Made by a program: the position numbers and the translations under genes. Below the pieces are notes generated by a model, which had not been told where the DNA came from, did not search any database, and saw only the letters and a program-made list of their open reading frames with translations. DNA of 64,000 nt from Hoeflea prorocentri (lineage in GTDB: Bacteria > Pseudomonadota > Alphaproteobacteria > Rhizobiales > Rhizobiaceae): positions 2,480,001 to 2,544,000 of the forward strand of contig NZ_JAPJZI010000001.1 of assembly GCF_027944115.1 (NCBI RefSeq). The letters are read 5' to 3'. Of the stretch, positions 50,204-58,233 are shown piece by piece. Each line of letters opens with the position of its first letter. The stretch's first letter is position 1.

Positions 50204-51163
50204 TCAGCCGCGGCCGTGCGGGCCGGACCAATCAATCATCGGGCCTGCCGGCACGATACCCAAAGGATTTCGCAAAGGGCTCGGCGAAAAGTATCCCTGT
50301 TTGTAGATTTCAAAACGCACCGTCTGCGCAACACCTGGCATCTGGTAGATGTCACGCGCATAGGCCCAAAGGTTTGGATAGTCCTGAAGCCGCTTCAAAT
50401 TGCACTTGAATGCGTAATGATATGCAACGTCGAACCGCGCCAGTGTCGGAAAAAGGCGCAAATCGCATTCCGTAAATGCATCGCCCGTCAGGTACCTGCT
50501 TTGCGATAGCTGGTCTTCAATCTTGTCAAGCGTTTCGAAAACCTCCCGCACAGCAGCATTGTAGGCCTTTTGCGTACGGGCAAAGCCGGCGCGATAGACG
50601 CCGTTGTTTACGGTCGAATAAATGAGGCTGTTCCAGCGCTCAATGTTCTCGGATTGATCTTGCGGAAAGAGTTCGAGCCCGGTGTCAAAGGCTTCGTTGA
50701 ACATACGCACAATATCGGCAGACTCATTACTCACAGCAATATTGCGTTCACGATCCCAAAGAACCGGAACCGTCACACGTCCCGTATAGGCCGGTGCGAC
50801 ACGTGCATAGATCTCATGCAAGGCCGACGCACCAAAAAGGCCCTCGGCGTAGTCTCCTTCTGCCTCGAATATCCAGCCATCTTCGGTTCTTCGAGGTGCT
50901 GCAAAAGACACGCTGACGGCATCATCAAGCTCTTTGAAGGTACGCGCAAGCAATGCCCGGTGTGCCCAGGGACAGTTCCAGGCCAGGAAAAGGTGATAGC
51001 GGCCGGGTTGCGGGGTAAAACCACCCTCCCCCGTCGGGCCGGCAGAACCGTCCCTGGTGATCCAGTTCCTGATCGTGCTTTTGGCGCGGCGGAACTCGCC
51101 ATCCTCCCTGCTATCGGGTTGCGGATCTTCGGCAAGGTAGGTCCCGTTCAGCATTAATCCCAT
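50204..51163 (-). CDS. glutathionyl-hydroquinone reductase
   Basis: This 319-residue protein of the Omega/Xi-like glutathione transferase family has the active-site Cys in NCPWAHRALL and the GRYHLFLAWNCPW lead-in. Such enzymes reduce glutathionyl-hydroquinones with glutathione. ATG 51163 has a strong GGAGG site. It is divergent from bigR. Confidence 0.9.
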   Translation of the reverse strand: MGLMLNGTYLAEDPQPDSREDGEFRRAKSTIRNWITRDGSAGPTGEGGFTPQPGRYHLFLAWNCPWAHRALLARTFKELDDAVSVSFAAPRRTEDGWIFEAEGDYAEGLFGASALHEIYARVAPAYTGRVTVPVLWDRERNIAVSNESADIVRMFNEAFDTGLELFPQDQSENIERWNSLIYSTVNNGVYRAGFARTQKAYNAAVREVFETLDKIEDQLSQSRYLTGDAFTECDLRLFPTLARFDVAYHYAFKCNLKRLQDYPNLWAYARDIYQMPGVAQTVRFEIYKQGYFSPSPLRNPLGIVPAGPMIDWSGPHGRG

Positions 51164-51318
51164 GTTTGTCCTCCAGACTGAGACCAAGATGGAGCAGCGA
51201 GCCTTTGCTTCAATGTCCGCACTTCAATCATAGAAAATCATCGTCGCAGGTCTGTGTTGCATGCCGCCGCCATGAATTATACCTTTTGCGCCACCTGGAA
51301 CACGGACCCGGACCATTC

Positions 51319-51657
51319 ATGTCACTACCAAAGTTCACCGCGGATATGAGCAAGGACGATCGCGAATCGATGCTCGTGCAGGCACGCAAGGCCAGGGAGA
51401 GACTCAAGGCGATTGCCCATGAAACGCGGCTGGTGATTTTGTGTATCCTCTCGCAGGGCGAGCGGTCCGTTTCGGATCTTGAAAAGGCACTGGCAATGCC
51501 GCAGGCAACCGTCTCCCAGCAACTTGCCCGCCTTCGTTTTGACGGCATGGTGGCAGCCCGGCGCGAGGGGCGCATGATCTATTACAGCATCGCTGATGAC
51601 GCCGTTTCCACATTGGTGAAGACCCTTTACGATCTCTACTGCAAACCCGACCGCTGA
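51319..51657 (+). CDS. bigR: BigR-type sulfide-sensing ArsR-family repressor
   Basis: This 112-residue winged-helix repressor has the ArsR helix-turn-helix (MPQATVSQQLARLRFDGMVA). With the start at ATG 51319, Cys residues fall at exactly 42 (LVILCILSQG) and 108 (LYDLYCKPDR), the two redox cysteines of BigR; in that protein a disulfide/persulfide link between them releases DNA. The genes downstream form a sulfide-oxidation operon, as for BigR elsewhere. The frame extends upstream to 51166 but the cysteine spacing fits the shorter start. Family match is strong; sensing is inferred. Confidence 0.88.
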   Translation: MSLPKFTADMSKDDRESMLVQARKARERLKAIAHETRLVILCILSQGERSVSDLEKALAMPQATVSQQLARLRFDGMVAARREGRMIYYSIADDAVSTLVKTLYDLYCKPDR

Positions 51658-51769
51658 CCACAGCCATCACCCCGCTGGATCATCGCTTCGCAGCCGCCCT
51701 CACCGGTCGGTGCGGACTGACGGGCTATCTTAAAATTGTCGCATTGTATTTTTTGTATGTTTTAATATT

Positions 51770-51786
51770 CTAATATTGAATATTAG
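51770..51786. promoter_or_regulatory. AT-rich palindrome, likely BigR operator
   Basis: CTAATATTGAATATTAG is a perfect inverted repeat with a one-base centre, 50 bases before the DUF2892 start. It is preceded by TTTTAATATT, which could extend the site or serve as a -10 region. BigR is known to bind AT-rich palindromes overlapping promoters. The location between bigR and the structural genes suggests it controls those genes. Confidence 0.7.
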
Positions 51787-51836
51787 TTTTTTCGCATATA
51801 TATCGTCTTCAAGATTAACGAACGGAGCGTTTCCCG

Positions 51837-52058
51837 ATGTTTAAAACAGCCAATGTCGGAACGGCCGACCGGATTGTCCGGCTGCTCGTCGGCATCATCC
51901 TCATCGCCGCCCCCTGGCTCTTCCAATCGCCAATCTGGCAGAACCCGGCCATGTTGTGGGGAATTCCCGTTATCGGGATCATTCTTGCCGCAACCGGGCT
52001 CGTGCGCTTCTGTCCACTCTATCGCCTGCTTGGCATTCGCACCTGCAAGGCTGACTGA
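51837..52058 (+). CDS. DUF2892 small membrane protein
   Basis: This 73-residue protein has two hydrophobic helices (LLVGIILIAAPWLF and LWGIPVIGIILAATGLV) and the end GLVRFCPLYRLLGIRTC, matching the DUF2892 domain found alone or at the end of YgaP rhodaneses. Two C-terminal cysteines are in positions that might handle sulfane sulfur. It is the first structural gene behind the palindrome and ends one base before the next start. Confidence 0.88.
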   Translation: MFKTANVGTADRIVRLLVGIILIAAPWLFQSPIWQNPAMLWGIPVIGIILAATGLVRFCPLYRLLGIRTCKAD

Positions 52059-52059
52059 T

Positions 52060-52488
52060 ATGGCAACAGAGTTCACCCCTTTCCTATCGCTTGCGGGCGG
52101 AGTTCTCATCGGCATCGCTGCAATTCTGTTGATGGCAACGCATGGCCGGGTTGCCGGGATGACCGGAATCCTGGCGGGCGTTATCCCGCCTGTTTCGGCA
52201 GACTGGGGGTGGCGTGCAGCCTTCCTCATTGGCGCGATAGCCGCACCGGCCATTTATACTGCCATCGGCGGATCAATCGCATTTGCCGTACCGGTTTCCG
52301 CAGCAGCCCTTGCCATTGGCGGAGTGATCGTCGGTGTTGGCGTTACACTCGGATCGGGCTGCACCAGTGGCCACGGCGTATGCGGAATGGCGCGTCTTTC
52401 TCCGCGCTCGATTGTGGCAACTTGCGTTTTCATGGCGACGACCGCAATCACCGTCTTCGCCACGCGCCACATCGCCGGAGGTATCTGA
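52060..52488 (+). CDS. YeeE/YedE half-transporter 1
   Basis: This 142-residue membrane protein carries the YeeE/YedE (TsuA-like) sulfur transport motif GSGCTSGHGVCGMARLS. The ATG lies one base after the DUF2892 stop, so translation is coupled. The family moves thiosulfate or other sulfur species. The second half is encoded next. Confidence 0.9.
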   Translation: MATEFTPFLSLAGGVLIGIAAILLMATHGRVAGMTGILAGVIPPVSADWGWRAAFLIGAIAAPAIYTAIGGSIAFAVPVSAAALAIGGVIVGVGVTLGSGCTSGHGVCGMARLSPRSIVATCVFMATTAITVFATRHIAGGI

Positions 52489-52490
52489 CG

Positions 52491-52925
52491 ATGCGGATCA
52501 CCACAGCTTTGATTATCGGCATCATATTCGGTCTCGGTATCGCACTGTCCGGCATGGCAAACCCTGCCAAGGTCCTCAATTTTTTTGACTTTGCAGGCAC
52601 GTGGGACCCCAGCCTCGCCTTTGTCATGGGCGGCGCGCTCATTACGACAGCGATCGGCTACCGATTTGTATTCGGCACGCGCAAAGAGCCCCTGCTTGCC
52701 GGTGCGTTCAGCCTCCCAACAAACAGGGAAATCGATAGCCGGCTGGTTGTCGGCTCAGCGCTTTTCGGCGTCGGCTGGGGCATAACCGGTTTCTGCCCGG
52801 GTGGAGCCATTCCGGCAATCGGCCTGGGGTATGGCAGCACATTTCTTTTTATGGGCGCCATGATCGCGGGAATTGCTGTCACGCGCACAATCATCAATGC
52901 GCGGGCGCGCACGGTACGCGCATAG
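52491..52925 (+). CDS. YeeE/YedE half-transporter 2
   Basis: This 144-residue membrane protein has the second-half motif GITGFCPGGAIPAIGLG and ALSGMANPAKVLNFFD. It begins 2 bases after the first half and would assemble with it into one transporter, whose two halves are fused in other bacteria. Cys in both halves (GSGCTS and GFCPGG) probably line the sulfur pathway. Confidence 0.9.
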   Translation: MRITTALIIGIIFGLGIALSGMANPAKVLNFFDFAGTWDPSLAFVMGGALITTAIGYRFVFGTRKEPLLAGAFSLPTNREIDSRLVVGSALFGVGWGITGFCPGGAIPAIGLGYGSTFLFMGAMIAGIAVTRTIINARARTVRA

Positions 52926-52953
52926 CGCGACGCAGGAACCAGAGGAAATCATC

Positions 52954-53835
52954 ATGTCTTACCAAGTCAACATGGCACTCAAACCTGAGGTCGAAGCCTT
53001 TTTCGACCCGGCCACCAACACGATCAGCTATGTCGTCAAGGATCCGGCCAGCAAGTCCTGCGCTGTGGTCGATTCCGTAATGGACATTGACTACGCTGCC
53101 GGCCGCATCACCTACGACAATGCTGATGCCATCATCGAGTTCATCCAGAAGAACGAACTTGATCTGGAGTGGATCATCGAAACCCATGTCCACGCCGATC
53201 ATCTTTCCGCGGCACCCTATATACAGGACAAGCTCGGCGGAAAGATCGGCATCGGCGATCAGATCATGGTCGTTCAAAACACGTTCGGAAAAGTCTTCAA
53301 CGAAGGCACCGAATTCCAGCGCGACGGCTCGCAGTTCGATGCTTTGTTCAAGGATGGCGACTCCTATGACGTCGGATCCATGCGTGTTTTTGTCATCTAC
53401 ACACCTGGCCATACGCCGGCATGCATGACCCACGTCATGGGCAATGCGGCCTTTGTGGGCGACACGTTGTTCATGCCCGACGGCGGTTCGGCCCGGGCCG
53501 ACTTCCCGGGCGGCGACGCTGCAATGCTCTATCAGTCGATCCAGAAAATTCTGGAATTGCCGGACGACATGCGGCTTTTCATGTGTCACGATTATGGGCC
53601 CAACGGACGCGAAATCCGCTGGGAAACGACGGTCGCGGACGAAAAGGCCCACAACATCCACGTGGGCGGCGGCCGATCCGAGGAAGAGTTTGTGCGCTTC
53701 CGCACAGAGCGCGATGCGACGCTCGACATGCCGAAGCTCATCATTCCATCGCTGCAGGTTAATATGCGCGCCGGGGAAGTGCCGACCGACAAGGACGGCC
53801 GGCCCATGCTGAAGGTTCCTGTCAACACGCTCTGA
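52954..53835 (+). CDS. blh: persulfide dioxygenase (ETHE1/Blh-like)
   Basis: This 293-residue metallo-beta-lactamase-fold enzyme has the metal motif THVHADHLS (His78, His80, Asp82, His83), PGHTPACMTH, GDTLF and MCHDYG. It resembles ETHE1/persulfide dioxygenases, which oxidise glutathione persulfide to sulfite using iron. The rhodanese-like domain that is joined to this enzyme in some BigR operons is absent and lies instead on the next gene. ATG 52954 is used; the frame extends to 52873 through the previous gene. Confidence 0.9.
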   Translation: MSYQVNMALKPEVEAFFDPATNTISYVVKDPASKSCAVVDSVMDIDYAAGRITYDNADAIIEFIQKNELDLEWIIETHVHADHLSAAPYIQDKLGGKIGIGDQIMVVQNTFGKVFNEGTEFQRDGSQFDALFKDGDSYDVGSMRVFVIYTPGHTPACMTHVMGNAAFVGDTLFMPDGGSARADFPGGDAAMLYQSIQKILELPDDMRLFMCHDYGPNGREIRWETTVADEKAHNIHVGGGRSEEEFVRFRTERDATLDMPKLIIPSLQVNMRAGEVPTDKDGRPMLKVPVNTL

Positions 53836-53846
53836 AACGAATAATC

Positions 53847-53876
53847 CGCCGGGCCGACAACAAGGCCCGGCGTTTT
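53847..53876 (+). terminator. terminator or attenuator inside the sulfide operon
   Basis: A perfect nine-base stem CGCCGGGCC / GGCCCGGCG with an 8-base loop is followed by TTTT. It sits between the persulfide dioxygenase and the reductase gene. It would lower expression of the last two genes relative to the first five, unless read-through occurs. Confidence 0.75.
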
Positions 53877-53900
53877 GCCATTCGGCACGGGATACGATCA

Positions 53901-55571
53901 ATGGACATCAAGAACATCAACGGCACCGTGGCGGTCAGCCCGCAGATTCAGCCTGGCGATATAGAACAGATCGCTGGCCATGGTTTCCGCTCAATCATAT
54001 GCAACCGGCCCGACGGCGAAGGCGCTGACCAACCATCTTTCCAGGAAATCAGCAAGGCCGCGCAGAAACGTGGTCTCGAATGCAGCTATATTCCTGTCGA
54101 AACCGGCAGGGTGAGAGATGAAGACGCAGCCCTGTTCGGCTCCGCCATGGACACACTGCCGAAACCGGTTCTCGCCTATTGTCGGTCGGGAACGCGGTCT
54201 GCAACTCTGTGGTCTCTGGACCAGGGGGCACGCGGAGCCGCCCTGCCCTCCATTCTGGAAGCAACAGCAAAGGCCGGCTATAACATGTCAGGTGTTGTCC
54301 GGCGAATTGCGAACGGCGGCAGGACGCCGACGGATACGGCCGATACGAGCCATGATGTTGTCATCATCGGCGGCGGTGCAGCCGGGATTGCCGTGGCATC
54401 AAGCCTGCGCGCCCGCTCGAGCGATCTGGACATCGCCCTGATTGATCCGGCCGATATTCATTATTATCAACCCGGATGGACGATGGTCGGCGGTGGCATT
54501 TTTGACGCGGCAACGACGGCAAAAACCATGGCATCGCTCATTCCACATGACGTGCACTGGATCAAGGCCGCCGTCTCGGCCTTCGAGCCGGCAAACGACG
54601 CGGTCATTCTCGACGGCTGTCATGTGGTCAAATATAAGCGTCTGATCGTTGCGCCGGGGCTGAAGCTGGACTGGAACGGCGTGGACGGTCTTGTCGAAAC
54701 ACTGGGCAAAAACGGCGTCACCTCAAACTACCGTTACGATCTTGCTCCCTATACGTGGAGGCTGGTGAGTTCCCTGCGTTCCGGCCGCGCCGTTTTCACA
54801 CAGCCACCGATGCCGATCAAATGCGCGGGCGCGCCGCAAAAAGCGCTTTACCTCTCAGCCGACCACTGGCGGCGCTCGGGCATCCTCGACAAGATCGACA
54901 TCTCCTTTTGCAACTCGGGCAATGTGTTGTTCGGGGTGAAGGACTATGTTCCCGCTCTGATGGATTATGTCGAGCTTTACAATGCGCACCTGAAATTCGG
55001 GCACCGCCTGGTCCGAATCGATGGCCCGGCCAAGAAGGCATGGTTCGAGTTAACAGACGGCGAAGATGGCAGCCGAGAGATCGAGATGCCATTTGACATG
55101 ATCCATGTCGTGCCGCCGCAAACAGCTCCGGATTTCATCCGGGTCAGTCCGCTTGCCGACGAGGCCGGCTGGGTTGATGTCGACCAGAACACACTGCGCC
55201 ACAAGACGTTCGAAAACATCTGGTCTCTGGGCGATGTGATGAATGCGCCCAACGCCAAGACCGCTGCCGCAGCACGCAAGCAGGCGCCCACGGTCGCGAA
55301 CAATGTGTTGACCGATTTGGGTCTTGGAAGCTCCATTGCCCATTATGATGGCTACGGCTCCTGCCCGCTGACCGTCGAGCGCGGCAAAATCGTCCTTGCG
55401 GAATTCGGTTACGGCGGCAAATTGCTGCCGAGCATGCCGACATGGCTGATCAACGGCAAGAAACCGTCCCGTGCGGCCTGGCTCTTGAAGGAAAAGATCC
55501 TGCCGCCGATCTACTGGCGCGCCATGTTGCGCGGCAAGGAATGGCTCGCCAAACCTGAAACCGTCGGCTGA
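53901..55571 (+). CDS. fused DUF442 rhodanese-like domain and sulfide:quinone reductase-like flavoprotein
   Basis: Residues 1-140 form a DUF442 domain with active-site loop YCRSGTRS (Cys94; C-x4-R as in rhodaneses). From about 150 a flavoprotein starts with DVVIIGGGAAGIAVA. It has the Cys308 motif IKCAGAPQKALYLS of type II sulfide:quinone reductases. At the second redox-Cys position (GDC in the human enzyme, as I recall) it has GDVMNAPNAKTAA. It would oxidise sulfide to sulfane sulfur, pass electrons to quinone, and pass sulfur through the N-terminal Cys. Length is 556 residues. It follows a terminator-like hairpin. Confidence 0.85.
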   Translation: MDIKNINGTVAVSPQIQPGDIEQIAGHGFRSIICNRPDGEGADQPSFQEISKAAQKRGLECSYIPVETGRVRDEDAALFGSAMDTLPKPVLAYCRSGTRSATLWSLDQGARGAALPSILEATAKAGYNMSGVVRRIANGGRTPTDTADTSHDVVIIGGGAAGIAVASSLRARSSDLDIALIDPADIHYYQPGWTMVGGGIFDAATTAKTMASLIPHDVHWIKAAVSAFEPANDAVILDGCHVVKYKRLIVAPGLKLDWNGVDGLVETLGKNGVTSNYRYDLAPYTWRLVSSLRSGRAVFTQPPMPIKCAGAPQKALYLSADHWRRSGILDKIDISFCNSGNVLFGVKDYVPALMDYVELYNAHLKFGHRLVRIDGPAKKAWFELTDGEDGSREIEMPFDMIHVVPPQTAPDFIRVSPLADEAGWVDVDQNTLRHKTFENIWSLGDVMNAPNAKTAAAARKQAPTVANNVLTDLGLGSSIAHYDGYGSCPLTVERGKIVLAEFGYGGKLLPSMPTWLINGKKPSRAAWLLKEKILPPIYWRAMLRGKEWLAKPETVG

Positions 55572-55595
55572 TTGCGCGACTGCCAAACAACCATC

Positions 55596-55618
55596 GCGCC
55601 GCCTCGCCCGGGCGGCGC
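55596..55618 (+). other. GC-rich hairpin between reductase and SulP genes
   Basis: A perfect 8-base stem GCGCCGCC / GGCGGCGC with a 7-base loop, without a following T run. It could stabilise or process the message between the last two genes of the operon. Confidence 0.5.
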
Positions 55619-55645
55619 AAGCCTTTGCCCGCTCCGGAACCACGC

Positions 55646-57400
55646 ATGGCCAAGCTCCGTCTTTCACATCTCCGCCGGTTTATCCCGCTTCTTGACTGGG
55701 GCCGGTCCTATGGCTGGAACGCGGCCACCAACGATCTGGTGGCCGCGGTCATTGTCACCATCATGCTGATTCCGCAGTCGCTGGCCTATGCGCTGTTAGC
55801 CGGCCTGCCGCCGCAGATGGGCATCTATGCATCGATCGCACCCATCATTCTTTACGCCATCTTCGGCACCAGCCGTGCCCTTGCCGTGGGGCCGGTGGCC
55901 GTGGTTTCGCTGATGACGGCAGCCGCCGTCGGCAAGATAGCCGAACCCGGCTCTGCCGATTACATGATGGCTGCCCTCACGCTGGCGCTGCTTTCGGGCG
56001 GCCTTTTGCTTCTGCTCGGCCTCTTCCGGTTGGGATTCCTCGCCAACTTCCTTTCCCATCCGGTCATTGCCGGCTTTATTTCGGCCACCGGCATCATCAT
56101 CGCCGCAAGCCAGATCAAGCATATTCTGGGGATCGACGCCTCGGGTCACAATCTCTGGGAACTTGTTTTGTCCATCGCCGGCAAGCTGCCCGAAACCAAT
56201 CCGTTCACTCTTGTAATCGGAGTTGCCGCAGTCGGCTTTCTGTTTTGGGCGCGGCGGGGCCTTAAGCCGCTTCTGATGCGCATTGGCCTGAAGCCACGCC
56301 CTGCGGATCTGATCGCCAAGGCAGGTCCTGTTGCAGCCGTCGCCCTTTCCACTCTCGCCGTCTGGGGGCTTAGCCTGGCTGAGCGCGGCGTCCAGGTCGT
56401 CGGCAGCGTTCCCCAGGGGCTGCCTCCGCTGACCATGCCGTCCTTTTCTCTTTCGCTTTGGGGCGATCTGGCAGCGGCGGCCATTCTCATATCGGTGATC
56501 GGCTTCGTGGAATCCGTGTCCGTCGCCCAGACGCTTGCGGCGCGGCGGCGCCAGCGCATTGATCCCGACCAGGAACTCATCGGGCTTGGCGCCGCCAATA
56601 TCGGCGCCGCATTTTCCGGAGGTTATCCGGTGACCGGTGGCTTTGCCCGTTCGGTGGTCAATTTCGACGCCGGCGCCGAAACACCGGCTGCCGGCGCCTA
56701 TACGGCGGTTGGCCTCGCCATTGCCGCCATGTTCCTGACGCCGCTCATCTTCTTCCTGCCAAAAGCCGTGCTCGGCGCGACAATCGTTGTCGCTGTCCTC
56801 TCACTGGTGGACTTCACCATCATCAAGAAGGCATGGGGCTACTCGAAAGCGGACTTTGCCGCTGTCACGGCGACTGTGATCATTACACTCGGCCTTGGTG
56901 TCGAACTTGGCGTGACCGCAGGCGTGCTGATTTCCATCCTTGTTCATCTTTACCGGACCTCGCGCCCGCACATGGCGGTGGTTGGCCGCGTGCCGGGGAC
57001 CGAGCATTTCAGAAACATTCTGCGTCACAAGGTCATCACCGAGCCAAGGGTGCTGACACTGCGGGTGGATGAAAGCCTTTATTTCGCCAATGCCCGCTAT
57101 CTGGAGGACATCGTGTCTGATCTGGTTTCGCGGCAACCGGAACTGGAGCACTTCATCCTCATGTGTCCGGCTGTCAACGCGATCGATATGAGCGCGCTGG
57201 AATCGCTCGAGGCCGTCAATCACCGGCTTCAGGACATGGGCGTCTCATTCCACCTCAGCGAAATCAAAGGACCGGTGATGGATCGGCTCGAACGCACCGA
57301 TTTCCTCACTCATCTGACGGGCCGGGTCTTTTTAAGCCAGCACCTTGCCGCAAAGGCTCTTGGCAGCAACGGCATAGCGGATCGGAACGGGTCTGATTGA
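55646..57400 (+). CDS. SulP-family anion transporter with STAS domain
   Basis: This 584-residue protein has the SulP N-terminal signature AAVIVTIMLIPQSLAYALLAGLPPQMGIYAS, about eleven helices, and a C-terminal STAS domain (VNAIDMSALESLEAVNHRLQ). SulP proteins carry sulfate, bicarbonate or related anions. As last gene of the sulfide operon it would export or import sulfite or sulfate; direction is inferred. ATG 55646 is chosen over TTG 55625. Confidence 0.9.
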   Translation: MAKLRLSHLRRFIPLLDWGRSYGWNAATNDLVAAVIVTIMLIPQSLAYALLAGLPPQMGIYASIAPIILYAIFGTSRALAVGPVAVVSLMTAAAVGKIAEPGSADYMMAALTLALLSGGLLLLLGLFRLGFLANFLSHPVIAGFISATGIIIAASQIKHILGIDASGHNLWELVLSIAGKLPETNPFTLVIGVAAVGFLFWARRGLKPLLMRIGLKPRPADLIAKAGPVAAVALSTLAVWGLSLAERGVQVVGSVPQGLPPLTMPSFSLSLWGDLAAAAILISVIGFVESVSVAQTLAARRRQRIDPDQELIGLGAANIGAAFSGGYPVTGGFARSVVNFDAGAETPAAGAYTAVGLAIAAMFLTPLIFFLPKAVLGATIVVAVLSLVDFTIIKKAWGYSKADFAAVTATVIITLGLGVELGVTAGVLISILVHLYRTSRPHMAVVGRVPGTEHFRNILRHKVITEPRVLTLRVDESLYFANARYLEDIVSDLVSRQPELEHFILMCPAVNAIDMSALESLEAVNHRLQDMGVSFHLSEIKGPVMDRLERTDFLTHLTGRVFLSQHLAAKALGSNGIADRNGSD

Positions 57401-57415
57401 AATTGTCTATGGAAG

Positions 57416-57505
57416 TGGCGGAGAGGAAGGGATTCGAACCCTCGATACCATCTCTGGTATACTCCCTTAGCAGGGGAGCGCCTTCGACCACTCGGCCACC
57501 TCTCC
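57416..57505 (-). tRNA. tRNA-Ser (anticodon GCU)
   Basis: The minus strand starts GGAGAGGTGGCCGAGTGGT and ends CCTCTCCGCCA, giving a 7-base acceptor stem, discriminator G and an encoded CCA. The anticodon stem is CTCCC/GGGAG with loop CTGCTAA, so the anticodon is GCT (serine, AGC/AGU). A long variable arm and TTCGAATCC T-loop fit tRNA-Ser. Length is 90 bases. Confidence 0.97.
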
Positions 57506-58035
57506 GGTCCCGCCCGGATTACCGGGAGTTCAGGAACATCGCAAGAATTTTTCATAGTAAGTGGCGTTTTTTTGCGTGCAGCACAAAAACTGCGCGGCCT
57601 GTGGCACACCGTATGTCCGATCCTGATCATCTGCGACAGGTATCATTGTCCCGGTAAAGCCATGTCGCGCCCTGCCCGTCCGTCGTCAAACGAGTCGAAT
57701 CACGACATCTGCCCTAAGGACCGGAAAAGAGCGATTCTCCTCCCCTAACCGTTGATTCTTGTCCGATTCCGGTGGATTTTATTAACAGCCGTTAAGGGGT
57801 TTAGGGGTGGGACGGTCGAAATCGTGTCTTTTGTGCAACAGCAACACCCCAACCTCCAGCGGGAAGCCCGTGGAAACCAAAATCCTCATTGCTTCGCAAC
57901 ATGCCTTGGTTAAATTCAATCTCGGAAGAGGGACGGATTGGCGTTTATCTTCTTTTTAGTTGGGGATGGGATAGGGAACGCTGCAGCGCAGCCAAACACC
58001 CAGACCATTAAAGGAAATTGACTGGAGGTCAGAAA
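57506..58035 (+). other. intergenic leader region before porin 1
   Basis: This 530-base stretch has no credible gene. It contains a loose inverted repeat CCCCTAACC (near 57745) and GGTTTAGGGG (near 57798). An ACCTCCAG at 57852-57859 is complementary to the porin ribosome binding site. A long leader or distant promoter for the porin is likely. Confidence 0.5.
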
Positions 58036-58233
58036 ATGAAAATCAAGAGCCTTCTTCTCGGCTCCGCTGCGGCAATGCTCGCAGTCTCCGGCGCTTCCGC
58101 AGCAGACGCGATTATTGCTGCAGAGCCGGAGCCCGTTGAATATGTTCGCGTCTGCGACGCATTCGGCGCTGGCTACTTCTACATCCCGGGCACGGAAACC
58201 TGCCTGAAAATCAGCGGTTTCGTCCGCATGGAC
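58019..58233 (+). repeat. 215-base repeat, copy in porin 1
   Basis: Starting 17 bases before the ATG and running to codon 66, this stretch is identical base for base to the reverse complement of 61285-61499. It covers the ribosome binding site, signal peptide and first strands of the porin. Just outside it the two copies diverge (ATCGAG here, TTGGGC in the other). Confidence 0.93.

Noticed and set aside
57416-57505. tRNA-Ser as an attachment site for the recombinase at 59271
   Set aside because: The 3' end of the tRNA faces left, away from the recombinase, and no repeat of the tRNA end is seen on the right.
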